A stretch of DNA of 64,000 bases from Candidatus Lutibacillus vidarii (GTDB taxonomy: Bacteria; Actinomycetota; Actinomycetes; Actinomycetales; Dermatophilaceae): positions 1 to 64,000 of the forward strand of contig JADKGA010000003.1 in assembly GCA_016717165.1 (NCBI GenBank). Direction: 5' to 3'. Under the pieces are notes generated by a model. The model searched no databases and had not been told where the DNA came from. It was given only the letters and a program-made list of their open reading frames with translations. The position numbers were made by a program, and so were the translations under genes. Below, piece after piece: positions 43,862 through 51,887 of the stretch (position 1 is the stretch's first letter; each line of letters opens with the position of its first letter).

Positions 43862-46800
43862 CTAAAGCGAGGGGCTGACTGGTCTCCCAGCCGTCTGCTG
43901 GAATCTGTTTACCGGCCCCAATCCGAGCGAAAAAGCCCGGTCCAGCGCGGCATGCGCGCGGGCCGCGCCTAGCCTTTGCGTCTCGGACGCGGACACTGCT
44001 CCGAGCGGCGTGTCGTCGGTGATTCGGTAGCGGTCTCGGTAGGCGGCGACCACGCGTGCGGTATTCCGCCATGCTGCGGCTCGTCGAGCATCGCCGGGTA
44101 GCGTGCCGAGTGCTTTCGTCCAAGGTGCCTTGTCGGCGAGAGCGCGATCGAGCACGGCATCGGCGCGGGCTTCGATAAGCGCTGCTCGTTCGTCAAGCGC
44201 GGCTCGCATCTCAGGGTCGAGCACTCCGTCTGCGTGTGGGACGAGCCCGACGATGAGCCGTGGTGCCTTACGTGCACGGCCTGATCCGGCTGGCCGCGCG
44301 GTGGCGTGAGCGACGCGGTAGTGGAGGACAGCGGCGATGTCGTCGGCATCTCCGAACCCGCGCGCGGCAACAAGGCGTGGCAGTAGGGTCTCGATGTTGT
44401 GGTGGTTGGCCTCGGCCCGGCGAAGCTCTGCGGTGAGCGGGCCGAAGGCTTCGGACTCGACCGCTGCTTGAGCTTGCTCCTCGTTGAGGCCGGAGGCACG
44501 CACGAGGGACGCCCAGTGGTCATACTGTGCTGCGGCGGCGATGGTCTCGTACTCGGCGGCGAGCTGCGCGATCGACCCCCACTGTTCCTGTTCGGCGGTG
44601 ATCGTCTCGTGAGCGGACAATTCCGCGCCGACGTGCTGGAGCACTCCGGCCAGGACGCTGCGACTGGACACGTTCGGGTCGTCGCCGGGGTGCGGCTGTT
44701 GGTGATCGTCGGTGCGGTCGAGGATCACGTAGGCATGGTTCGCGGCTCGGCCTCGGGTCATGGAGACGTAGAAGTTCTCCCTCGTCGCGGTCGGCTCGAC
44801 CAAGACATGGGCGGTGTCGGTGGTGACGCCTTGGGCTCGGTGCGCCGTGACGGCGTATCCGAGATCGACATGCTCGGCGATGTACGCTGCAGGCAGCACG
44901 ATCGCGCCGCCGTAGGAGCGGCCGGGTCTGCGGATGGTGAGGCTTCCGTCGCCTCGCACGTCCGTGATGGTCCAGATGTCGCCGTTGCGCACCCAGTCGT
45001 TCCCGTTGCTTGCCGCGATCTTCCGGTCGTTGCGGCGGGTGATGACGGTGTCCCCGATACCCGCATGGGTTCCGTCGCGCAGCTCGACCTCTCGATCCTG
45101 GGTGAGGGTCCCGTCGATGAGTAGGTCTGCGCGGGCGCGCTCGTTGAGAGCGGTCACTTGCTCGTGAGTCTCGGCGATCAGGACGGTGATGCGTCCGGCG
45201 TCTCGGTCTGCCCGCCATGCCGTGTAGGCGGCGTCGGTCATTGTCTTGGTGTCCCCGTCTCGGATGCGGCCGTGCGCGAGGTAGGTGTCGATCACAGCAG
45301 AGTGACCATGGCGCAGGCCGAGGGAGGCGAGCTTTTCCCACGGCTGGTGGAAGCGGTGGACGTCGATGAGTTCGACGGTGTCGGTGCGGTCGTGCGCGAG
45401 CATCGAAAATGCGCCCCCGGCATCAACCGCCTGGAGCTGGGCGTAGTCACCAACGAGCAGCACCTTCGCGCCAGCTTGCTGGGCGAGGCCGGCAATCCGG
45501 TCCAGCGACAAGGTGCCGGCTAGGGATGCTTCGTCGACGATGACCAACTGGCCGGCGGTGAAGTTGAGTCCTTTGGTGAGGTGGTTCTGCCACCACATGG
45601 CGGTGTTCTCGGTTTCGATCCCGAGATCGTCAGCGAGAACCTGCGCGGCCACTGCCGACGGGGCGAGCCCGACCACGGAGCCTGTGCCGTGCTCGGCCTC
45701 CCAGGCGCGGCGGAGCGCGTTCATCGCGGTGGTCTTGCCCGCCCCAGCCGGGCCAACGAGCACGTCGAGCATCCGCCCGGACACCGCGATCCGTGTCAAC
45801 GCCTCGGCTTGATCCTCACCCAGCACCAGTCCGTCAGCGTCGGGCTTGCGTGTTACCCGCGCGACGGCGGCGAGGGCGACGGTTGGGCCGGTGAGGTCGC
45901 TGGAGCGTTCGAGGAGCCGGTCTTCCGCAGCGAGTTGCACCTCGGAGGTGAAGATGGCGGAGTTGACCGGCCGGAACACCGACGTGCCATCGCCACGCCG
46001 GAACACCACCGGCGATAGTGAGAGCTCGGGCGGGCTGAGGCGGAGGGATGCGAGTTGGGCGGCGTCGGTGACCATCGTGATCACTGTTTCTCGGTCGGTC
46101 ATGGTGGCGAAGCGCCACCCCATCGTCTGCCGGGAAGCTTCGGCCATGAGGTTCCATTTGCGCCAGGTCGAGCGCTTCTCTCCAACTGTCTCGACGACGG
46201 AGCATCCGATGTCGCGGATCACGTCGAGCGGAATGTCGTCGGCACGCAGCAGCAAGGGTCGGTCGTTGTCGGTGGTATCAATCGCCCACCTGGTCGCGTC
46301 CCGTCCGAGGATCGTAGTGGCTCGAGTGCGCCACTCCGCGGTCAGATCGGCGAGGGACCGGACGTGTTTGTCGGGCCGGGTTAAGAGCGTCGCTTGTGCG
46401 CGGAGCTTCATCAGCGCTGCTGGTGTTGGGCGGCGGCCGTGCGCGGCGACGTATTCGTCGATGAGACGGTCGGTCTCGATGTCGATGTGGCGGGCGCGGC
46501 TGGAGAACTCCGTCACCAGCGACTCCGGGACGGCGGTGATGGCCCAAGCGGGGCTCCGGTCGCGGCCCATGTCTCTGGCCTCCCACTCGACGCCGAAGAT
46601 GAGGGTCATGTGGTCGGCAAACACCGCTTCGTGCAGCTCCGATAGTGCGACGACGGCGGCGTGCATCGGCCTGCCGTCCAGCGAGCGCCACTTCCCGTCG
46701 AGCGTGGTCTTGGCCTTGTTGCTGATGACGACGTGCGTGTGGAGGTGGGGGTCGCCCGCGCGGGAGTCGAAGTGATCGAACGCGGTCGCGATCAGCCCCT

Positions 46801-47413
46801 CGACATCGACCTGCGCAACGGCTCCATCGCCTGCGGTTGCGCCGGTACGGGTGGCCGCAACCTCGCGCTCCATGAACGCAACCACCTCCGCAACCGCCCG
46901 GTGATGCGCGGCCCCGATCATCGCCTGCACCCCTGCATCGGCGACCGCCCAGAGCACGCTGGCGGACTTCGGGATGGAGAACGTGAAGTCGAACCCTGCC
47001 ACCGCCCGACGGCCAGCCCGCGCGTTCTCCTCGACCACAATCAGCGCGACAGCCTCGCCCTTCGCCCCGGGCGTCAGGGTGGCATCGAGCGCCGCGATTC
47101 GGGCCTCAATGCGTTTCGGCGCATCTTTGTAGGCGGGGAACGCCCGACCCAGCGGTGCGTTGGTGATGGGGTCGTGCCCCATGCCCATGAGGAGCTGGAG
47201 CTGGGCCTCAGAGACCTGATCACCGACGACCAGTTCACCCTTGCCAAGTGACGCGACTCCTTTGCCGAGCCACCGTCCAGGCGGGGTGCCTTCCTCGATG
47301 AAGTAGCGGGTCAGCGGCGTCGAGAGAGGCCGGTCTCCGTCGGCAGCCGCGACGGTCTTCAACAGGTACTTGTAGCCATCGCCCGCGCTCATCACGCGCA
47401 TCGAAACCGTCAT
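43862..47413 (-). CDS. MobF-family conjugative relaxase (TraA/TrwC-like)
   Basis: The 1183-residue protein begins MTVSMRVMSAGDGYKYLLKT with GGAGG upstream. The relaxase domain (to about residue 310) contains FDFTFSIPKSASVLWAV and the metal-binding GDPHLHTHVVISNKAK. A C-terminal SF1 helicase/TraI-like domain follows (VGPAGAGKTTAMNALRRAWE Walker A, QLVIVDEASLAGTLSL Walker B, YAVTAHRAQGVTTDTAHVLV). It nicks oriT, stays bound to the 5' end and unwinds DNA during transfer. No type IV secretion or coupling-protein gene is visible nearby, so the element may be mobilisable or the rest lies elsewhere. Confidence 0.92.
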   Translation of the reverse strand: MTVSMRVMSAGDGYKYLLKTVAAADGDRPLSTPLTRYFIEEGTPPGRWLGKGVASLGKGELVVGDQVSEAQLQLLMGMGHDPITNAPLGRAFPAYKDAPKRIEARIAALDATLTPGAKGEAVALIVVEENARAGRRAVAGFDFTFSIPKSASVLWAVADAGVQAMIGAAHHRAVAEVVAFMEREVAATRTGATAGDGAVAQVDVEGLIATAFDHFDSRAGDPHLHTHVVISNKAKTTLDGKWRSLDGRPMHAAVVALSELHEAVFADHMTLIFGVEWEARDMGRDRSPAWAITAVPESLVTEFSSRARHIDIETDRLIDEYVAAHGRRPTPAALMKLRAQATLLTRPDKHVRSLADLTAEWRTRATTILGRDATRWAIDTTDNDRPLLLRADDIPLDVIRDIGCSVVETVGEKRSTWRKWNLMAEASRQTMGWRFATMTDRETVITMVTDAAQLASLRLSPPELSLSPVVFRRGDGTSVFRPVNSAIFTSEVQLAAEDRLLERSSDLTGPTVALAAVARVTRKPDADGLVLGEDQAEALTRIAVSGRMLDVLVGPAGAGKTTAMNALRRAWEAEHGTGSVVGLAPSAVAAQVLADDLGIETENTAMWWQNHLTKGLNFTAGQLVIVDEASLAGTLSLDRIAGLAQQAGAKVLLVGDYAQLQAVDAGGAFSMLAHDRTDTVELIDVHRFHQPWEKLASLGLRHGHSAVIDTYLAHGRIRDGDTKTMTDAAYTAWRADRDAGRITVLIAETHEQVTALNERARADLLIDGTLTQDREVELRDGTHAGIGDTVITRRNDRKIAASNGNDWVRNGDIWTITDVRGDGSLTIRRPGRSYGGAIVLPAAYIAEHVDLGYAVTAHRAQGVTTDTAHVLVEPTATRENFYVSMTRGRAANHAYVILDRTDDHQQPHPGDDPNVSSRSVLAGVLQHVGAELSAHETITAEQEQWGSIAQLAAEYETIAAAAQYDHWASLVRASGLNEEQAQAAVESEAFGPLTAELRRAEANHHNIETLLPRLVAARGFGDADDIAAVLHYRVAHATARPAGSGRARKAPRLIVGLVPHADGVLDPEMRAALDERAALIEARADAVLDRALADKAPWTKALGTLPGDARRAAAWRNTARVVAAYRDRYRITDDTPLGAVSASETQRLGAARAHAALDRAFSLGLGPVNRFQQTAGRPVSPSL

Positions 47414-47515
47414 CTGCGCCTCCCCTCCTGACGAGCAGGTGAGCACCGACGGCCGATGACATCTGTGGCGACAAAGCTCGTTCTGTTGGCGGAAGTGCGT
47501 TATTCAGTGCGAGCT

Positions 47516-48973
47516 TTATAGCCGCCGTTGAGCAACATAACCAGACCAGTCACGGGCAGCAAGAACAGCCCACTTCACGGCGGTCTTGTCAGCAACACCG
47601 ATGAGGTCAGCAAGCACGGGTGCCGGGACCTGCCCTGCGAGCGAAAACATCGCAGCTTTGCGGGCGTCACCGGGATGAATGCCTGCCGTCACGAGCTTCG
47701 AGCGAAACACATCAGTGACCAGATGACTCCCGGGATGCCGTCCAGGGAACAGCCACCCATGGTCTCTACCCGAGATCGTTGGCGTCCCCCGATTCTGCGA
47801 ATAATCGCGGATAAGAGTATCGAGCCCGGGCGGCATTTCAACGAACGTGCCATCAAACGCAACAAGCACTCGCCCGTCTGGTTCAAGTACCACTTGTGCT
47901 GTCTTCATTTTGACGATGGAACCCAACGATTGGGCAAACAGGAGCATGAACAGGCCCCCAATACGCGCGTAAAGCGTGATGGTGTCATCATGTAGGAGTC
48001 GTTCGACACTGTCCCAACGTTCACTATCAGAGACGACGACTTCAGGTGGTGTGAAGCTGCGCCAGGGGAGGCTGATTCGCGTATTCTCTTTGCTGCGGTG
48101 AAGCCACGCAATGAACCCTTGCTGAGTGTTGCGCCCGCCGGGGTGCGCGGCAAGATACGACTCGAGCTGGGGCTGCGTCAGTAACGCGATCGTGGTGCCC
48201 TCGCGTGCGGCCCAAGCACTGAGGCGGACCGCGCCAATCACATTGGAGCGTGCTCGGTAAATCACGGGTTTGGTGACCTCACCGCACTCAGCCAAGCTGC
48301 GTAACCTGCGGAGATGATGCCAGCGGGCATACCGCCCAATCAGTTGCGCATCATCGACCGGAAGACCCCGTAGTCGCTCATCCAGCCAGCGTTCCATGCG
48401 CTCGATCGCTGGCTGATATGGCTGCAGCACCCCGGTCGCGGTGAGTAGGTCACGCAAATAGCTCTCCGACCGCCCAGCTGGCATGTGTTGGAACGTGTCA
48501 TGGCTGATGGGTGCCTCTCCGCGTGCCATCTGTCCCAGCACACGAGCCCCGGTCGCGGGCGGCTTCTGCAGCCAAGAGATCACGCTCTGCGGCCGACGTG
48601 CACGCATCAACTCTTCAAACACTGGCCGTAGTTCGTCACAGAACTCACCACTCAATGGATGAGTGAAAAGGCCGGTCAATTGCTCATTGAGGATGCAGCG
48701 GGCACATCGGGTGGCCCCATACGGGTGGTCTTCACGTCCGCACTCGGCGCACGCGAACACGGAATGTTCTCCGGCGCAGGCTGCGCAGACGAGCACGTTG
48801 TACATCGTGAACGACGGATACGCGACCGGGCGTAGTTCCAAGCACTCTGGGCAAACCCTGGGGTGATATGCAATATCTCGGCGGCAGCGAGAGCACAGCG
48901 GCCCCGTCGGCAACATCAATGTGTGGGTAGTGACCCCACAACGCGTGCACTCCGCCCGCGTCGCGGCAGTCAC
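47516..48973 (-). CDS. Three-zinc-ribbon protein with degenerate integrase-like C-terminus (recombination module gene C, second copy)
   Basis: The 485-residue protein from ATG 48973 has cysteine pairs in ECTRCGVTTHTLMLPTGPLC, CPECLELRP...CAAC and CAECGREDHPYGATRCARC, three ribbons instead of the nine in the copy at 12680-14914. The rest aligns with that copy: YARWHHLRRLRSLAECGEVT, then GWLFPGRHPGSHLVTDVFRS and MFSLAGQVPAPVLADLIGVA. The tyrosine-recombinase catalytic residues are missing. It overlaps the XRE gene by four bases. GC content is lower than in the backbone. Confidence 0.7.
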   Translation of the reverse strand: MTAATRAECTRCGVTTHTLMLPTGPLCSRCRRDIAYHPRVCPECLELRPVAYPSFTMYNVLVCAACAGEHSVFACAECGREDHPYGATRCARCILNEQLTGLFTHPLSGEFCDELRPVFEELMRARRPQSVISWLQKPPATGARVLGQMARGEAPISHDTFQHMPAGRSESYLRDLLTATGVLQPYQPAIERMERWLDERLRGLPVDDAQLIGRYARWHHLRRLRSLAECGEVTKPVIYRARSNVIGAVRLSAWAAREGTTIALLTQPQLESYLAAHPGGRNTQQGFIAWLHRSKENTRISLPWRSFTPPEVVVSDSERWDSVERLLHDDTITLYARIGGLFMLLFAQSLGSIVKMKTAQVVLEPDGRVLVAFDGTFVEMPPGLDTLIRDYSQNRGTPTISGRDHGWLFPGRHPGSHLVTDVFRSKLVTAGIHPGDARKAAMFSLAGQVPAPVLADLIGVADKTAVKWAVLAARDWSGYVAQRRL

Positions 48974-49305
48974 TCGGTGACACCCTCCGGGCGCCGAATC
49001 TTCGCGCGGATCGGCCGCAGCTCACCAATCCGCGGACCGCCCTCGCTCGTGCCGGTCTTCGCCCGCTGCTGCTCTTGGATTACCCCGGTAATGAGGTCGG
49101 CTGGGCTGCACGCAAGAGCGTCGCAGAGCGCGACGAGGACCTCCGTGTTCAAACGTTGCGGGGTCTTCGTCACCAGCCGGTACACGTACTCGCGAGTCAT
49201 ATGAATGCCACGTTCTTCGAGCAGTGGCATCAGTTCGCTTGTCTGGAACATGCCCCGATCGGCCATGACCTGCCGCAGATTCCACTGCACCTCGATTGTT
49301 CTCAT
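48970..49305 (-). CDS. XRE-type helix-turn-helix protein (recombination module gene B, second copy)
   Basis: The 111-residue protein reads NLRQVMADRGMFQTSELMPL, then EERGIHMTREYVYRLVTKTP and NTEVLVALCDALACSPADLI. It aligns with the protein at 14916-15239 over nearly its whole length, including the basic tail (RAKIRRPEG). Its ATG overlaps the recombinase stop (ATGA type). Confidence 0.8.
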   Translation of the reverse strand: MRTIEVQWNLRQVMADRGMFQTSELMPLLEERGIHMTREYVYRLVTKTPQRLNTEVLVALCDALACSPADLITGVIQEQQRAKTGTSEGGPRIGELRPIRAKIRRPEGVTE

Positions 49306-50415
49306 AATGTGTGCTCCTTCTCCGCTGGCCGGTAGACCCTCGCCAGGGCAGCTTGCAGGGTCTTGTTCTTGAAATCATTCGATACCGATGTGTAGATCGC
49401 GGTCGTTGACGCATACGTGTGCCCGACCTGCTCGGTGACAAACCGTTCCGGGTAGCCATGCTCAATGAGATGCGTCACATACGAGTGCCGCAGGCAATGC
49501 AAACTCAAATGACCATCGAGCCCGATCACTCCGGGCGGTTGCGAACAAATCATCGATCTGGCGTACCTTCACGCGGGTGCGCCGCTCGGTCAGCCAGAGC
49601 GCGGGATGTTTATCAGCCTCATACAGTGGTAGCGCTTCCTCAACCCACTGCTTCAAACCGGTGATCGCCCAATCAAACTCGGGAACCGCGAGCACCGTCC
49701 GTCGCCTCGGCAGCGACCCTGCGACTGCTTTGCCATAACGCACGTGCACTGACCCATATGTGCCCCAATCACGCATGTGAGGGTTCGGCCGCAAATCTGC
49801 AACATCCAAACGAGCAAGCTCATTACGGCGCAACCCAAACGCGTACGTCGTCTTCAGCATCGTTGCATCCCGCAACCCCGCCAACGCACCTTTCCGGCCC
49901 GAGCGAGCAATCTGGTCAACACGGTCATCGAGCCAATCGAACAGATCTTCCAGCTCTCGATACGTGAGGGGTCGTCGCTCGGGCCGGCCTTCGTAATCGT
50001 TCAAGTGCTGGGCGGTGTTCCACTCGTTACATATCTGTGAGGGCACCTGCCCAAACCGGTCGTGGCATTGGGTCGGCCACTCATATCGGGAATCAGTGAT
50101 GTACTCGCAAAACATTCGCAACGCCAAGTGATAGCCGCGGATCGTGGATAACGCTAACCGGCCCTGCCCCGACGTCAGCGACACAGTAAAATCTTCGACA
50201 TCGCCAGGCATCCATTCCCACGGATACGACTCACAAAACCCCTGAAAGCGGCGAATCAGCCTCTCCCGCGACACCACCGTATGGGCACCAAGCTGACGCG
50301 AAAACTGCTGACGCGACCACCCCGTCACCATCGCCTCGAACACCGCCGCAGGTTCATTCAGATGCACCACCCCAGGCACAAGCAGGAGCTGCGCGGACCC
50401 CGGAAACTTGCCCAT
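49302..50415 (-). pseudogene. Tyrosine recombinase, second module copy, frameshifted
   Basis: From ATG 50415 (MGKFPGSAQLLLVPGVVHLN) the protein follows the copy at 15217-16323 through the catalytic Arg (AFGLRRNELARLDVADL) to VRQIDDLFATAR near 49545. The second catalytic half, CLRHSYVTHLIEHGYPERFV and GHTYASTTAIYTSVSND, is in another frame ending at 49302. About five residues present in the intact copy are also missing at the join, so this is more than a single-base error and the recombinase is probably dead. A programmed frameshift is possible but no slippery site was seen. Confidence 0.75.
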
Positions 50416-50448
50416 AAGGCACCCCAAACTGTTACCTAAAACATTACT

Positions 50449-50567
50449 ATGTAACTTCTACAACAACAATAGAGCGACTTAGTTTGCGGTGCCAAGGGTC
50501 TGGCAGAAGTTTCAGGAGAACAATGCGCCTAACGGGTGCTTAGGATGTAACTTCTGGAACGATAATG
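50449..50567 (+). repeat. Direct repeat ATGTAACTTCT upstream of the second module
   Basis: ATGTAACTTCTACAACAACA (50449) and ATGTAACTTCTGGAACGATA (50545) share the first 11 bases and further AAC and AAT positions, 96 bases apart. Another GTTAC/GTAAC inverted pair sits at 50431-50455. The ATGTAAC core is like the (G/A)ATGCAAC core at the ends and promoter of the first module. They could be attachment or recombinase-binding sites. The rest of 50416-50788 shows no gene. Confidence 0.45.
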
Positions 50568-50788
50568 CCCACTTAACCTCGATCTGCAAGAGGCGTGTCC
50601 CTCCAGGAGGAGGTTCGCGAGACGAGCGACCTGGGGTCTGCGCCGGCGAGGCAGGACGGTCAGTTGGCGGCGGAGACCGGGGCGATGACAGCGGCGAAGT
50701 GTGGCGTGGTCGTGCACCTGACAGGTGACCAGCCCGGCATCAGAACTCAAAGAACTGGGGTCGGGGTCACCCGTAACCCGGAGCCCTC

Positions 50789-51877
50789 ATGCACGACAAC
50801 GAAGATCAACCGCCCCGACTCAAGATCGGGTCGCTGTTCAGCGGCTACGGCGGCCTCGACCTTACCGTCGAACACGTCTTCAACGCCGACACCGTGTGGT
50901 TCTCCGAACTCAACGAACCCGTCGCCCGTGTCTTCTCGCGCCATTGGCCCGGCGTGCCGAACCTCGGCGACATCACCACCATCAACTGGCACGACGTGGA
51001 CCCCGTGGACATCCTCATCGGCGGGTTCCCCTGCCAAGACGTATCGACCGTCGGCAAACGCGCAGGCCTCGCGCCGGGCACCCGCTCAGGCCTGTGGGCG
51101 CACATGGCCGAAGCCATAGACGCGCTCCAACCCGAATGGGTCGTCATCGAGAACGTCCGAGGGCTGCTGTCCTCGCCGGCGACGCGGCCACCAGCAGAAG
51201 GAGACCCCCGTGAACGGCGCAACCACCCTGGCGCAACCCCCGAAGGCGCAACCCTTCGCGAGCTGGAACCCGACCCGTGGCATCTGGGAGACAACGCAAC
51301 TCGACCTCTACGGGCTCTCGGCGCCGTTCTCGGCGATCTGGCCGACCTGCGGCTGGATGCACGCTGGATCGGCCTACCGGCTTCCCTTGTCGGCGCTCCT
51401 CACCACCGCCTCCGCATCTTCATCCTCGCCCACCGCACGCTTCCGCACCCCACTCGCGACCGACTCCTCACGCGGCGGCGAGACCCTCGATCAGGTACGA
51501 GCGAGGCGCGGGACGATCGCGCTGTCGCATCAGATCATCGACTTCGCGCTCCACGGTCCGGATGGCTCGCCGAGCAGGAAAGTCGAGTCGGAGACGCTGT
51601 GGTCCCTGATCGACGGACTGTTCAACGCTGGGGACGCTACGCCGACGCCATCACCCGCTGGGAGCACATCAGCGGACGAGCAGCACCCGCTCCGGCACTC
51701 CTAAATGACGCCACCGGTCCCCGGCCAGCACCAGCGTTCGTCGAGTGGCTGATGGGGCTGCCGACCGGATGGGTGACCGACACTGGCGAGCTGACCCAGA
51801 ACCAGCAAATCACCGCACTCGGCAACGGCGTACTGCCTCTACAGGCTGCCTCGGCCTTGACCATGCTCGCACTGTAG
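50789..51877 (+). CDS. DNA cytosine-5 methyltransferase
   Basis: The 362-residue enzyme has LKIGSLFSGYGGLDLTVEHV (motif I), VDILIGGFPCQDVSTVGKRA (motif IV with the catalytic Cys), PEWVVIENVRGLLSS (ENV, motif VI), ASLVGAPHHRLRIFILAHR (motif VIII) and NQQITALGNGVLPLQAASAL (motif X). It methylates cytosine C5 in a short target. The Arg/Pro-rich region between motifs VI and X also encodes a second protein in the +1 frame (51210-51704). It resembles actinophage-type orphan methyltransferases. It is convergent with the DUF262 gene. Confidence 0.88.
   Translation: MHDNEDQPPRLKIGSLFSGYGGLDLTVEHVFNADTVWFSELNEPVARVFSRHWPGVPNLGDITTINWHDVDPVDILIGGFPCQDVSTVGKRAGLAPGTRSGLWAHMAEAIDALQPEWVVIENVRGLLSSPATRPPAEGDPRERRNHPGATPEGATLRELEPDPWHLGDNATRPLRALGAVLGDLADLRLDARWIGLPASLVGAPHHRLRIFILAHRTLPHPTRDRLLTRRRDPRSGTSEARDDRAVASDHRLRAPRSGWLAEQESRVGDAVVPDRRTVQRWGRYADAITRWEHISGRAAPAPALLNDATGPRPAPAFVEWLMGLPTGWVTDTGELTQNQQITALGNGVLPLQAASALTMLAL
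51210..51704 (+). CDS. Small gene embedded in another frame inside the C5 methyltransferase gene
   Basis: The 164-codon ORF starts at GTG 51210 with AAGGAGA five bases upstream, a near-perfect ribosome-binding site inside the methyltransferase gene. The product (MNGATTLAQPPKAQPFASWN, PTRGIWETTQLDLYGLSAPF, then IWPTCGWMHAGSAYRLPL) has a normal composition with many aromatic residues. It resembles a family found with actinophage and prophage methyltransferases (ASWNPTTGTW..TQLDLF...WPTSG). Both frames appear constrained here. Function unknown; possibly a methyltransferase or target-site partner. Confidence 0.65.
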   Translation: MNGATTLAQPPKAQPFASWNPTRGIWETTQLDLYGLSAPFSAIWPTCGWMHAGSAYRLPLSALLTTASASSSSPTARFRTPLATDSSRGGETLDQVRARRGTIALSHQIIDFALHGPDGSPSRKVESETLWSLIDGLFNAGDATPTPSPAGSTSADEQHPLRHS

Positions 51878-51887
51878 CGTCCCGGAG

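Noticed and set aside
43575..44123. Longer version of the small HTH gene (182 codons)
   Set aside because: The extension is Arg-rich and overlaps the relaxase gene end; only the last 66-75 codons match the excisionase-type fold.
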